A stretch of DNA of 64,000 bases, from positions 1 through 64,000 of the forward strand of contig NW_022279564.1 of assembly GCF_000004075.3 (NCBI RefSeq), written 5' to 3'. The first letter of the stretch is position 1; every line of letters begins with the position of its first letter. This DNA is from Cucumis sativus (Eukaryota; Streptophyta; Magnoliopsida; Cucurbitales; Cucurbitaceae). Positions 49,101-62,348 of this stretch are shown here, piece by piece. Both the position numbers and the translations under genes were made by a program. Below the pieces are notes generated by a model. The model searched no databases and was not told the DNA's origin. It saw nothing but the letters and a program-made list of their open reading frames with translations.

Positions 49101-50530
49101 TAGAAGATTCTTTGTGATCAAATGAAGATGGGCCACTAATAGACTCCATCTGTATTTGACTAGCCTTCCCAAAAGTATTTGGTCCACTCTGCTCAACAAA
49201 GTTCATAACTAGTATTACTAAAACCGAAATTCAATATTAAAATAAAATAATTCAGGTAAGTCTTCATTTCCTGATAAAAACACCTTGAGCATTGAAGGAA
49301 ATAGTTCTTTTTTATAAAAACTAAAATTACCAACAAATCAGCCGGAGGGTTGATGCTGTCACCAAAGGATTTTGGGTCCCATTTGATGTTATACTCCTCA
49401 GCAATTGCAGTCAAGATTTTAAGTTTGGTCTGCCCATCCGGTGCTTTAGCAGATAGTTTTTCGACTAACTGGAAAGTTGTAAGAATGGAAGGAAAGTCAA
49501 TGGAACCAAGTTATCTTCATAGAGAGAACCCACACTCCCTAAGTTTATGAACACAAAACAGCTAACACATTTACCATGCGATTCACTCCACATTCTGGGC
49601 GCAGCTCCACTGCGGCCGAGACAAATTCTTTTCCATACTTTGATTTAAAGTGTTTACGAACATCCAAGAGCTCTGGAATATCTGCACATCTGGGTGATGC
49701 AAATATAACACTCGAGACTGCTTCCTTCAAATCTATGGGACAATTTCTGAACATGAAAACATAAACCGAATTAATAGGAGTACATTCATTATGCTCAGAA
49801 ATCAGAAGTTAACACATACGTCACGAGGGCAAAATTTTGCTTTAAAAGAAATCACAACCATGTGAAGTCGAATACAAATGCACATTCTGAAATCAAAGCA
49901 TACCCTATAGGCAGCGAAGTTCATGAGAAATCAACAAAAATAACTTCAATAAAAAAGAAATTAACATACTTTTGGGACTCAATCATTGGCATGCGCGCCA
50001 CAATTAGCTCACAAAATATTTCAATGAGTTCATAAGCTTCCTTCGATTTCTCTTCTCTAACAAAGTGTTCAACCTGAAACAAGATGGAAACGTAAATTCT
50101 TCGGAAAAGGAATCATCAAATTGACGCACGATAAAGTTCATCTTCCCATATGACATTAGGTCTAAAAAACACGGTGACTTGATAAAGACACAAATAAATA
50201 CAATCAATTCCAGAGTCAAAGAACAACACTAAAATACCCGAATTCTAGCAGTCTGGTCTTGTCCAGCCTCAAGCAACTTAGCCAAATCTCCCTTAAGCTG
50301 CTTAATATGAACATCTTTCTTATTCCTCAAAAGCTTAATCCGCGAAACCGCTAACTTCAGCGATGTCTTACTGCACCGACCCAACCCAATTCAAACAAAA
50401 AATGCAAAAAAAAAAAAGTCAATAAATTGATCCCAGCCAAAAGTACCCAACAACAGAACAAAACTACAAGGATTAAGTTGAAGAAATCTCAAACCTACCA
50501 TTTCGCAGGCTTGAAGCTCTTGCTTAGCAT
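46119..50530 (-). CDS. Long IST1-like (ISTL) ESCRT-III regulator, three frame breaks
   Basis: IST1 domain proteins bind VPS4 and LIP5 and tune ESCRT-III disassembly at multivesicular bodies. Seven exons: 50530-50499, 50370-50238, 50073-49970, 49746-49575, 49468-49331, 49188-48939, 48790-46119. The IST1 domain (about residues 10-190) has SLKLAVSRIKLLRNKKDVHI, LKGDLAKLLEAGQDQTARIR and VEHFVREEKSKEAYELIEIF. A low-complexity tail of nearly 1000 residues follows, with an Ala-rich helix (SAAKAAAESAELASLAARAA), a triple repeat (residues about 410-536) and the conserved end HPKLPDYDNFAAHF, likely a MIM-like motif. Single-base deletions are implied near 48020, 46985 and 46312. Counting them gives 3504 nt, 1167 aa. 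It resembles the long Arabidopsis ISTL members. The last-exon breaks are probably sequence errors. Confidence 0.9.
48010..48400 (-). repeat. Three tandem ~38-aa repeats in the IST1-like protein
   Basis: Units share N(L/F)..(A/S)(D/E)R/T.S(F/L)(K/N)K/N..EP/S.(F/V)S.SL followed by a KQ/EQ-P/T-R motif (AERSSFKKSSEPRFSGSLG; ADRYSFKNSFEPGVSGSLD; SDTYSLNKPSESGFSDSLG). The frame break near 48020 falls at the end of the third unit. Confidence 0.75.
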
Positions 50531-52177
50531 CGTAGAAGGAATCGAAAGAAACCAGATCTCAACGCGGTGGGAACAAACAACAAAGGTTAAGCTGGCGGGA
50601 CAATTACGCACCGAAACTCTTTTTTCCTAACAAAAATCCTTTGAAGAAAGGATGTGAAATGGAACCGTGAAGATTAAGAAGAAGAATGAATGAATGAATT
50701 AGGATGATTGAAGAAGATATAGTAATGAAGAAGAATGAATAGGAAACGAAGTCGGAGCGAAGAAAGAGCAACTGAAAAAGGACTTCCTTTCCGTGTACCG
50801 ATCATCAACTTTACGAGTTTTTTTTTTCTTTTTTTTCTTTTTTACTTTAATTGTTTATTTATTTATATATATATTTATGCAATCGATGGAAATTTGGGAA
50901 AAACAAAGTGCGGGAAGGTTCAACGTAACCCACCAATCAACGGTAGCTGACTTTCATTTTCCATATTGACCAAATCACCCTTTTCATTTTTTTTCTCCAA
51001 ATATGAATAATTGAAAGTGTAATTATTTTAAATTCCAAAGATTTACAAAATATAAATACCATCAAATAACATAAACTATTTTGAAAATAACTCTAATTAA
51101 AAATTAAAAATTAAAAAATTATTTATAAATGTTAAACTGACCGATCGATCATTTCTCATAAGTGTCGAGATAGCTTTGCAACATTTACTAAACTGACTAT
51201 GGTTGGTTTGATTATAACTTTGTAAAAAAAAAAAGACTATAATTAATCGATTATTACCTTGGTCCTAAGTAATTTGCTTAAAGTTTTGATTCTATCTCTA
51301 TAATTTTCTAATGAAAATAAATAGTTTTTATGGATAAATTTAATATTTAGTTCTTATAGTTTTAAAGGTGAGAAGATTTGAAAAAATCTTTAAAATAACT
51401 CATTGAAATATTTTATTGAACTTTTATCACCTAAATTCTAACATATAAACTTTTTATTTTAAAAAATATTAATTAAAAAAATAACCTAACCTTAATTTTA
51501 TTCACTTTACTTTTAATAAAAATTTGAATTTAGTATCTCACTTACTAGATTTGGTTAAATAATAACAAATATATGTAGTGAAATTTTAATAATACAATAA
51601 CTTAAATAAAGTGTATTATTTTTTTTCTTAGGATAAAAAAACATTTCAAATAAAATAGAGAAAATGGACTTAATCGAGAACTTATCCACACAGATACAAC
51701 AAAAGGATTTCGAAGACAACCCATAGTCGACAACTAACTTATGTATCAAATAATCAAATCAACAATTCCAGCATAGATAAATACTAACTAAATTACCATC
51801 GAGTAAAATTAAATCGTAATTATCTAGATTTTACTAACCATAACTTTATTGTTAATATTGGAGAAAGTATCATTATTTGATATCATAACAAACATTTTTA
51901 CAAAATTATAATGGAATGGTTTATAAATACAACCATAAAATTGACCAAGAACAATTTTCCAAGATCTAACTAATATTGATTTAAAAAATGATAATATTTA
52001 AATTTAGTGTCAAAAATGTTGTTTGGGATCTCAACTGTTTTAGTTTTATCATAAACTGCATAAGACAATAAGGAAAGAAGTGGCCAACAACTTTTCTCCC
52101 TATTTTTTATCTACATTTTTAATTAATTAATTAATGACATGATGGAGAGGGAAAGTGACACCTATTTTGTCAAAATA

Positions 52178-52210
<33 letters not shown>

Positions 52211-54047
52211 GATGATAAAGACCCTTTTATAAATAAATATCCCATTTCAAATTTTAAAATGTTTGGTGGATTATAATTTGGAATTTTACATTTTGGAATA
52301 GTCACCATTTTATAATGTTTTAAAATTGAAATTAGGGTACATGAGATGAGGAAGAAAAGGGAAGAAAAGATGGAAGAAGAAATCATATATTTAAAATGTG
52401 TTGGAGAACGAAAATAAGATAAATAATGTTAAATTGGAGTGAAATTATAAAAAAATGAACTATGTATAGTGAAATTATAAAAAACGAGGTTTGTGCACTT
52501 TTCACTCGCTCTTGCTCTTTTGCTATCACTCTTTCTTTCCCTTTTCTATGTCCCTTTTTTCGCATGACTTCACTCTATTGTTCTTGTTTCTTGGTTCCCA
52601 ACTTTTCGCTTTGCAATATAAGTTGAATAGAATTAGAGAAAAAGAAGAAGGCAGGTAGAGTTGCTATTGTGGGCATAGAGTTGAGTTGAAGCATGGTCCA
52701 ATCGAAGTTAGCATACAAGAGAAGGAGATCGAGCACCAAGAAAAAATAATAAATAAAAGTAAATTTGTAAAATTGCTTGATGATGGGGTAGGCAAAATAA
52801 GATTCTTAAAATTTTAGAAATTGGGCAAATACCATCTAGGACATTGAGTAAAGATGTGCAACGATAAGTGAGAGTCAAGTTTTCAATCAAATTGTCACCA
52901 AATAGACTGTAGTTAGTTTAGTAAACGTTAAAATCCATCTCGATCATCAAGGAGAGAAAACCGATATAAAAACCAATCCAACACCAACCGATCTCTTCTT
53001 TATCTTTGACTAACCGACTTCCAATTGGTTGATCGATTTGGTATTTTAGTCTACCATGATCACCTGTGACTGTTCTTCTAATCAATTTTTTTATTCAAGA
53101 GCCAATATTTTTAGTTTGTGAAGAAGGAAGCTTATTATTTCTAAAATATAAAATTTTGCAAAATTTTAAAAATAAATAAAATATTAAGGTATGAAAGAAT
53201 TGGGCAGTGATTGGATGGTCAATGCTTAGGAAGTCGTGTTTATTAAAGGCCCAATTTCTATGCACTGAAATGAAATAATTTGCCCCAAATTTTACACCCC
53301 TTGACTTATTAAATTATTACAATGTCAAAGCATCCAACTTTTTTACAAATATTTAAATTGTAATTGCAAAATTAGTAAAATAATATGAATGATTTTTCTA
53401 AAGTTTATTAGTTTAAAAGGGTAGAGGGCATTGTTTGTATAGTGAGGAAGAAATATTTAAAATTAAAATTAAAATCTACATAACACTATTTTACATTCTA
53501 CCAACGTAGATTTTTCTAAAATCATATCTTTGCAATTATTTTTAAAGCCACAAGAACACAGATTCCGAACTAAGCCTAATCCCAATAAACTTGTTCCTGT
53601 GCTACAAAAAATTCAATAAATTTGTCTCAATAGGTTGGCATCCATAAAGATTTTTTCTTCCATGAGTAAACGAAGAGGCAATGATTCATTAACTAAGACC
53701 TTAAATCAACTAAAAATTTAAGAGTGAATTCACACAAAGATGAAAACAAGAGAGGTTATTGACATGAAATCAATTGAAAGTTATAAAATGATTCTAGAAA
53801 CTTTGCGGGAGATTAAATAAAGCAACAGCATCATTATCCATCCAAGTCATTTTGGAACATGGATTATTATAAGTAATCAACTGATTTCCTCACCAAATAC
53901 TAAGCTTCTAAAAATTTTTGCAGGAAAGCAACAAAATTTCATGCAGAATTCAAGTAATTCGAGTGGTACAAACGACAGCGGAAACGATGCTGGAAACCGA
54001 GCTTAAGAATGAACACTAGAAGCCATGTTATCCCAAAGCAAAAAACC
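50531..54047. other. Spacer upstream of the IST1-like gene
   Basis: Mostly AT-rich. The first few hundred bases are the IST1-like leader and promoter, with a TTTTTTTTTCTTTTTTTT tract near 50820. A (TA)n run lies at 52182-52204. ORFs here are low-complexity and have no domain; no RNA gene seen. Confidence 0.55.
52182..52204. repeat. (TA)n microsatellite, about 11 units
   Basis: Pure TA dinucleotide run. Confidence 0.85.
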
Positions 54048-55917
54048 TCAGACATAGTATCCAGTGAAAGTAAAACCCCTTCCCACAATTTCACCAGCAC
54101 AAAACCATGCAAAGCACTCCAGACCAAATAAAGCAGCAATGCCTGCATCTTCCACCTTCAGATCTTGTCTGTTCTTCCATAATTGTTTTACGTAATCAAG
54201 TTCCTTGTGGAACGCTTCATATCGACCTGGAATACTGTATTGATAAGATGCATGTCAGAATGATATTCCTTTGGCCTCACATGTTCCACGCACAGAATTT
54301 GCTTGAATTACTTTAGATATAAGATTACAAAAGAATATAGTTTTGCGTGACAATAATAAATAAGGTTTCGCCATCATAAAGTGTTTTTTAAAGTTCAAAG
54401 GACAAATACGGTTCAAAAAAAAAACACAAGCATTTTTTTGTGAGGCATACTATATATACAGCTACTACAATAAAAAGAGAAAGCATGGTTCAAGTGAGAG
54501 AGCATAGTTGAAGTAAGAGAGCATAGTTGAAGTAAGAAAGCATAGTTGAAGTAGAAATATGGGGGGAAAAAAAAACTCCAAGATGCATGAAATATTGCAT
54601 TTAGGCTTTAGTAATTTTGAAATCTTTTAGTTAACAAACAAGGAAAAACTCTAATTATTGCCATTTTAAAAAATAATGAAAAATTTCCAAGCCCCGGGGT
54701 TTTAACCTTGGGGCTTCACAAAAGGGGCATGACTTATTTTGTGAAGGACAAAGCACGGGACCAGCGCCTTGAGCCTATGAGACTGCCATCATGCGCAGGA
54801 AAAAGTAATGTAGCGCATGTGAAAAGAATACATTAGAGTATCTCACATGTGAAAATATGATTTCCAGATAGCTGATGTACTGTGTTCAACTTAATGATCA
54901 ATTTGTATAATATGTAAGGTAGTATAAAATATATTCAAAGGCAGTTCATAATAAATATAAATGTGGAGTTGTTATGATGCTTATTGTGTGTTTCTTCGTA
55001 TATTTCTAAGAATTTTTAAAAAGCTAGGACATAAGCAACACATCACGTGTAATTACAGAAGTATTCTAACGAGTTCAAGGTGCCTTTCAAGAACCATTTG
55101 AACTCTAAATATCATCTTGTACATAAAGTAAATCTATGGACTCGTATCTTAAGGAAAACTTACTATGCAACAAGCCGATGCTATATATATTTGAAAAACC
55201 TTACATGAATTTTGAAGTTCAAAGCCAGCAATGCCTATTATGACAACACACATTGGCCTACAACTATTTCTTAATTATATTGTTAGGATCCATAGACTTT
55301 TTTTTTTCTCTACAACAGTCGGACATAACCTCATAAAGGTCGCAGCACCACAACTATAAGTACAAGATTTCTATGAATAAAAAATAAATTAAACTACATG
55401 TGTAAAAAGGGACTCTAGAAGCCAGAAACTACATCGATTAAAGGCTGGAGAGGAGGCTTATACTCATCCAGTCAAATGGAGTAGTCGAATGATACCATAT
55501 ATTGAGAAGACAAATGTAAGATTGCAACTGGAGGGAGAGGGGAGGAGGAAGACATTTGCAGAAAAAATGAAACTAGAGAACACAAATGACTAAGCACAGA
55601 GGATATTTCACCAAAAGACCAAGAAAAATTTGAGGCTGCATTATTATGGGAAGAATGGGTAATCTTACCTAATTACAAAAAGATGCAAAGCGATTAAATC
55701 AAATAATATGCCAAAAAGAGTGTAGAAACTATGACCTTGCAAGGCGAGTGTAAAGCAATTGCTTAGAGAGCTCGTTGCATTTCTCCACTGTAGGTGGCTC
55801 CTGAATAAATTGCTTGTTTTGTTCCAATAATTGCTTGTAGTAAGAACACCCATTTTTTAACACAAATTGTGATGCTTGAGTGGCCTTGGATTGTAACTGA
55901 GCCAACTTGGATGCCAT
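54048..55917 (-). CDS. ATP20: Mitochondrial ATP synthase subunit g
   Basis: Small membrane subunit of F1Fo ATP synthase in the inner membrane, needed for dimer formation and cristae shape in yeast. Two coding exons: 55917-55736 (182 nt) and 54234-54048 (187 nt), 122 aa plus stop. N-terminus MASKLAQLQSKATQASQFVL, then YYKQLLEQNKQFIQEPPTVE; exon 2 carries ELDYVKQLWKNRQDLKVEDA, then a single membrane segment (LFGLECFAWFCAGEIVGRGF) with a GEIVG (GxxxG) motif as in the family. The Ser codon is split AG|T. The intron is 1.5 kb and contains a 19-bp tandem repeat. A leader intron of 2.3 kb (55937-58248) separates a 5' UTR exon (about 58249-58350, donor AAG|GTGAAC). The frame is intact. Confidence 0.95.
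54482..54552. repeat. 19-bp minisatellite, about 3.7 copies
   Basis: Unit AGCATAGTTGAAGTAAGAG with one to four changes between copies, inside the single coding intron of the subunit g gene. Confidence 0.85.
54680..54830. other. GC-richer island in the subunit g intron
   Basis: Contains CCCCGGGGTTTTAACC, a short fold-back (CCAAGG-type GGGGCTTC pairing with its complement upstream) and GACCAGCGCCTTGAGCCTA. It stands out from the AT-rich intron and may be an old SINE-like insertion; no Pol III boxes could be placed with confidence. Confidence 0.25.
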
Positions 55918-58248
55918 TGGTTTAAAGTCTTATGCCCTGAAAAGCAGTATACAGATAATATGAGATACTGTAACAACCGAGTACATCAAGGCTTCTGATA
56001 GTTATGGACCTATGGTTCCCTTTTCAAATTGGGAAAACCTTGTAACTATCATATATCAACAATCCCCTTTGTAAACTGATGTTTATACATCAATGTAATT
56101 GTTTCTTTAAAAGAGAAAAAAAGGACTCAAGAACGTGAAAAAGATGTTTATAGAATATCCTTATTAACTAATCATGATATTATATTACTTTATATATTTA
56201 CAAATCTTTTATTTCTCCAAAAAACTCATCAAGCCCTCAAAATCAGTTGTTCAAACGTGCACTAACATTTGACATCGTAGCATTTTGGTCTTAACCTAGG
56301 ACCATATGATATGACCACCAAACCCTTCCCTGGTTTTAGTCTCTACAAAATCAAACATAAAATATAATCTAATGAACGTTTACTAAATGATTAACCACAC
56401 ATTGACTTGGATGAGATATGTTATGAATTTTCTAGATAGTGCCTCCTGCCTGAAGTATTAAGAAGCTTTGACACCATAGTTTCTTTCAAATATCATAAGC
56501 CCAAATAAGAGGAGAGATCGAAGCCCAAGTTGCAATCAGAAACAGTACAATCAAAAGGGTAAGGTAGCTTTTGCCAGGCAGTCCACACAAACCTCCTCAT
56601 TAAGGATTTGATAACAAATGATACGGAGCTCCACTCAGTACGCTCACCACAAGCAAAATAATTAATTGTACTCTGATGGAATTGTTACCACGGAGTACAC
56701 TAGTCATAGACTCATCACTAGTAGGTTTATTGGTGTAAATATGGACATAAATAGCACTATTATAAGGATCAGAAGGAGACGTGTAAAGTAATATTGAGTG
56801 AAAGACATGTGATGTTGCAGCATTTGCTTTAATTAAAGATTCTATCTCGCTTGTACCCAACTCGGGACAGCAGCCACTCCCTCTGTTTTCTACTCATGAA
56901 ACAGGTCCAAACAAACAACTTACAATTGGAGTGAGTCATATGAACAGATAAGAAAGACTCTTCAACACGCCACTTGATTTACAAATAACGAATCAAAGAG
57001 CATCCTCACATCGACGGCTGAAACAGAAACAACCTACGAAACAGACTCCACGGCAGCGGACCTCTTTGTCATACCTCTTTGCAAGCTACTTTGTTCTTCT
57101 CAAATCAGCCCATTTCATGGAGTTTCTGAGGCAAAATGACAATTTCCTAACTTTTAGCCCCAGGGGAAGGTTAGAATATGTGATACCGATAGGGCAAGGG
57201 GACTGAGCAGTCTCACTTTAAATTCGAAAGGAGCAACGAGAGAGAGAATTCCCTCAAAAAGCTGCAGACCTATGTATTTTACATCCAAAAGATCAATCTG
57301 CACTCATGAATTTTTAATTCTACACCACCGATACAGTTCTGGCCCTGGATCAAAACTTTGAGAACAAACACTGACAGAGATGAGTATGTTGATGTTGGAA
57401 TTGGAAGGTAGTACTAGTACCACTGAGTTGATTAGGAACAAAGACAACGAAATTTGTTTAGAAACTTTAAACTGCTTTGATGAAACAACCAAAACCAAGA
57501 GACAACGTTTTTGTCTTACTCATCAATGGGTTGGAACTTTGTGGGTAGGTCTCTCATTGGTACTTTGGAGGAAACTAAAAAATTCACGCCTACTTGCTGA
57601 ACTTGCGAAAAAACTAAGATTACCGAATAGGAGCTGCCTCCTCTCATTCTTCCACGTTTTTCTGTATCTGCAAGTTTCTAGACCAGTGATTATTTTGACG
57701 ACCCTATTAGGCCAACCCTTACTAATTCATACTTTCCCAATTTTATTAGGTTAAAAATGTTGTATGACAGCAGATCAAAGTTACAGTGCAGTCCAAAAAG
57801 AAAACTATGAGTCAGGGAAGCGTTAATAGTATCTGTCAGAACTTATAGGAAGTACAAAAAGAGATAGAGAACCAAAACTACACTGACTACGACTTTATGA
57901 TGACGACAATATAGAAAGAGCCACAACCAGAACCAATATCCTTGCAAAACAGACACCACATTCCACCGTAAGATATCTACAATGTTGAGGTATCAAACAA
58001 TTCAAAATCGCCAAACAAAAAAAGGTCCCCTCAAATTAAGCAACATAAGATTCAAAATTCAACAAATAGAAAACACAACCAATAATCCATAAAACTAATT
58101 AAAAGATCTAAGAATAACGAAACCGCAAGAGTACATCAGCAACACAAGGAATTGAGATCTGATGAAAAAGTTGTTAAAAAGAATCAATACAGAGGTGAAA
58201 TCACAAAACAATCAAATGCAAACTAAAGATGAGTAGCAGAACGTTCAC

Positions 58249-58350
58249 CTTAGAATGTCAGATTAAGAAACGAATAAGAAATTGAAACGAGAGGGAGTGA
58301 ATTGCAGGTTGATTCTTCGTCGTAACGCTAGCCTGTAGTGTGCCGCCGCG
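58249..58350 (-). promoter_or_regulatory. Leader exon and promoter of the subunit g gene
   Basis: A non-coding exon ends in a good donor (AAG|GTGAAC, at 58249) that pairs with the acceptor TTTTCAG at 55937-55939 ahead of the ATG. The exact start of transcription is not visible; the strand reads CTCTCATTCACC upstream. Confidence 0.55.
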
Positions 58351-60179
58351 AGCTAAGCGGAGTTTTTTTGGTGAATGAGAGAAAATGAAGATACGATACG
58401 ATGAGAAAGGAGGAGGCTATACCCACCAAGGGCCGTTTCGAGAATTCCTCCTCTTTTTTCGTTTTTTTCTTTTCTTAATACAAAAACTTCAACGACTTTT
58501 TCTTTAAAAATTAAATTTTAAAATATATATATGGTTGTGATTACCATTACACCCTCAAATATTTAACCGTAAAATTTGTGTCAAACTTATAAAGGTTAAT
58601 ATTTGATCCTATGGATGAAAATCGGATTCTTAAACTCATATAATTTATATAGTTAAGTAAGTTTGATGGTTTAATTTTTGCCTTAAACAAACTTTTCATT
58701 TGGTTAATTTTTATAAATATAACTTTCAAAATATCTAAGATTGATACAAAAATTTTAAAAAAAATCATTAAGGTTGATTTTTTGTCTCTCTTCCTCCCGG
58801 CTAACCAAGATTGTGTATCAAATATACAATATTTTTTAAAAGATAGTGTAAAAAATATATCAAATCATTATCTTGAGAAAAAAAATTAAAATTTGGCAAC
58901 CCAATTTTAAACCATCAATCTAAACACAAAAGAAATATTAGAAAATCATTTAAATTTACATTTGCAAATTGAGAACATTTAAAGTTTGAGATTTTGAGTT
59001 TATATAGAATTATTAATTTAGGTTTTAATGGAGGCAATTATTTTATCTTCTTTTACTGCTTCAACAAATGTTTCCTAAAAGTGTGTGAAAATTTGAACTT
59101 CCATGGTAGGTTGGTTGTTCCTTCCATTTGCAATGGAAGTGTTGTCTAGTTTGTTTGATTCCTTTTTATATTTACATATTCAATTTCGTTATTATTGTAA
59201 TTAGATTTAAAGCTATTTGAAAGAGTTTTCAACATGTAACTAGTTGATGGATAATTCGTTCATTCTTTTTATTTGTTGATGATTTGATGATATTTGGTGT
59301 TCTAGTACTAATTGTTTGACTTTATAATATTTATGGTATGTTAAGGCTAATGATGGTAAGACCGTGTTATATTTAGTAAAAAAAAATGTACATATTAGTA
59401 AAATTCGAGATTTAAGCTTTTAACACATTAATGAAGTGGGTAGTTTAGTCATTTCAGTAAATTTGATTCAATACTACAAATATTAAGCTTTTAACTATTT
59501 TTACAATAAGAAAAGGATTTTATCATTTGATTTTGTTGTAGGAATATTGGGCCTGTGTCTCAATTCCAGGGCCCATTTATGTAGCTCGGAACCCCAAGCC
59601 CCAATTATGAGCATAGGATTAAGACTCAAAAGACTAAAATTGCACCAATTAGGGAAAAATATTTTTAAAAAATGACAAAAATTTTAAAGATCATAAGGTA
59701 ATTTTTTTAAAGGCCTATTTTGCCCTTCAATCTCGTGCTATTGGTGATGACTTATATCAATAATAGACTTTTGAGAATTTGATCTAAATTTTTCTAGAGT
59801 TTGATTTAAATTTTTCTATATTTACATATGATTTGGCATTATGTTACATGTTATTACTTTGAACATAATTGTTATATTTGTTGTTAGCTTTGTATAGAAT
59901 TGTTAAAGGAATTAAATTTGTATCACCGATACACTATCTTGTTGCCATTTGCCAACGGATGGATAAACATGTATTAACTTTGGCTAATTGTCATCTAGTT
60001 TTCAATTTGTAGTTTTCTTAGGAAACCATTATCCATCCTTTACAATAATATTTTGTAGATTTAATTGAGTTTTATTTCATTAATAAAGTGTATAACTTTA
60101 TTAGTAATGTATCTTTACTAACAATAACAAAAATATTTAAGTCCAATCAAAATAATTACGGAAAATAATAGACAAACAA

Positions 60180-60500
60180 TTACAACCATAGACCTCATCG
60201 AGAGCATAAAGGAGGGGGTAATTGAAAACCCAACAAGAAGCCTTATGAGAAAGGTCCTCAAAAGGAGGGGGCTAGAATCAAGGTTGCAACACCACATGCC
60301 AAAATCACATTTATGCTTACAATGAACAAAAATAGCATCGTCTAAAAGAATTCAAGCAAGTCTTTTAACCATGTTTTTAGTTTCAATCAAGTGCGCGAAT
60401 GACTTAGTAAGAACACGAATGATATCCACTGAGTCTAACTCCACCCATAGAGGACGACGTTACACTAGTAGCCTCCTCTTCCAACGCCTTGATGGGCCAC
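60180..60500 (-). pseudogene. RNase H-like (RVT_3-type) relic, uncertain
   Basis: The minus strand gives PLWVELDSVDIIRVLTK, which resembles the strand with the catalytic Asp (..ESDS..VV..L) of RNase H domains carried by plant LINEs and their relatives, preceded in another frame by KALEEEATSV. It is short and frame-broken. Family assignment is a guess. Confidence 0.25.
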
Positions 60501-62317
60501 TTTTGGTTCCACTTTTATTCGACTATTCTTATTACTATTCATAATATTTTATCATTAGCATAAAAAGATATCCCAAGAGTTGAGTCCTCCACTCGGCCAC
60601 TGCAAAAAAAGAAATGTATGCTTTTTATTATTATTATCATTATTGGAAAAGAAAAATCCACCTGAAAGTTGAGAATATAAAACACAAAAACAACGTCCTC
60701 CCCATGCCTGGGGGAATACTTCCAGTTTTGATGCCATTCCATTGGCTCGTTTAGTAAAAATCAGAAGCACATTGGCATTGCTTTGGAAGCTTTGGGGGAG
60801 TGAGCCTCAAGTAATAAATAAATATACTCTCTCACACACACAACCCAACAAAAGAAAGATTAAAAAAAACAAAGGGTGCGTTTCCGAGGAGGTACATACA
60901 AAATAGAAACTTGCAATTCAATTCCCAATAGTTTCGAAGAAACAGCTAATCCTCAGTCTCATGGGGCCTGTGAAGCCAAAGCATGGGGAAGACTACTGTT
61001 TGTCAGCATACAACTACCCTCGTGATCCTGAGAATTTTAGAACTACATGAGTATCATACTCCATCTATTTGTTTCCACTATAAAATTTTCTTCATTAATA
61101 TCATAAACATTAGCAGATTCTACATTTATGTTAGTCAACTAACGTGGATGGGGTATAGGAACTTTTTTATGGGCAATGGTTAGATACAACCTATATGCAC
61201 CTAATCTCATGCACCCATGGCTTAGTACATAATAAAAGAATTTCACATGAGAAATTTTCAATGAAAAACTATCTCAATTGCACAAAGATAAGGGCTGCCT
61301 GATAACACACAAACATCTTTTTTTTTCATTTTTCGTACTTCCATATGGAAAATACTTAAATGTATTTTCTAAATTGTTCATAATTTGTCACATTATAACT
61401 TCTAAACTAAGTTTTTGAAATATTTTAATTTATTTTTTATGTGAATGATGGTAGTTAGATGCGTATAGATGAATGCATCTGCAACTATGTATTTCTCTCC
61501 ATGGCCTGCCTTTTATGTGTAAAGAAGTCCCATCAGCTTCAGGCACATGCTGACTAATGTGCACTATTTAAGAATTTGGGTCAAGTCGGGTTAAAAGATA
61601 CTTTTTGTATATGATTCTTATGTTAAGACAGGCTACGGTACATTCAACTCAAATTACTAAGGATACATATTAGAGAATACAAAAACAATCATCTATCAGT
61701 GTCTTTTGACAGCAACCGATTCCTAAGTTTTTTTAGTTGACATGACATCAAGATATGGATTCTTTTTTCCTTGTACAACAGTGACTTAACACCAATCAGT
61801 AGTGTTAGATTATTCTGGTCAAGTTATCTTAAATTTTAAAAAAGCCAAATGAAAAATATAAGTTTAATTACAATTTTGGTCCTATAAAAGTTAGATTTCA
61901 GTCTGTACAGTTTATTTTTGGATGTTTTCAAATATAATAAAATGAAACAAAATAATTAAAAATGTGGCAAAACCTTTTTAATTTTATTAATGATAAACAT
62001 TGTTAACATTGCACACAATTGATAGAAGTTTATGAGTACCAATTCAATCTATGTAAAATCATAACTAAACCCAACAAAAATAGTTTGAATTGAATTGAAG
62101 CAAATTTTCTAACCATATTTTTTTTGACACCTCTCAGAGCAGCTGTTGACCAGTAAGATTTGAGCATGTGACCTTAGATTTTCCCCCTTTCGGTTTTTAC
62201 ACAGTTACAGCAGCCAAAGAAGATAGTGCCAAGTTGCCACTTTAATATATTAGAATGGGACAGCAGAAATACAATTGGCATACCACGCATGGCAATTGCC
62301 ATTTGCTAAAACTCTGC

Positions 62318-62342
<25 letters not shown>
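62318..62342. repeat. Poly(A) run, 25 bases
   Basis: A simple run on the plus strand. It could be a retroposed tail, but no source sequence is visible to its left. Confidence 0.8.

Positions 62343-62348
<6 letters not shown>

Noticed and set aside
57380-57754. 124-codon plus-strand ORF
   Set aside because: No recognised domain, no visible promoter or exon partner, and it lies in the leader intron of the subunit g gene. Kept only as a point to check.
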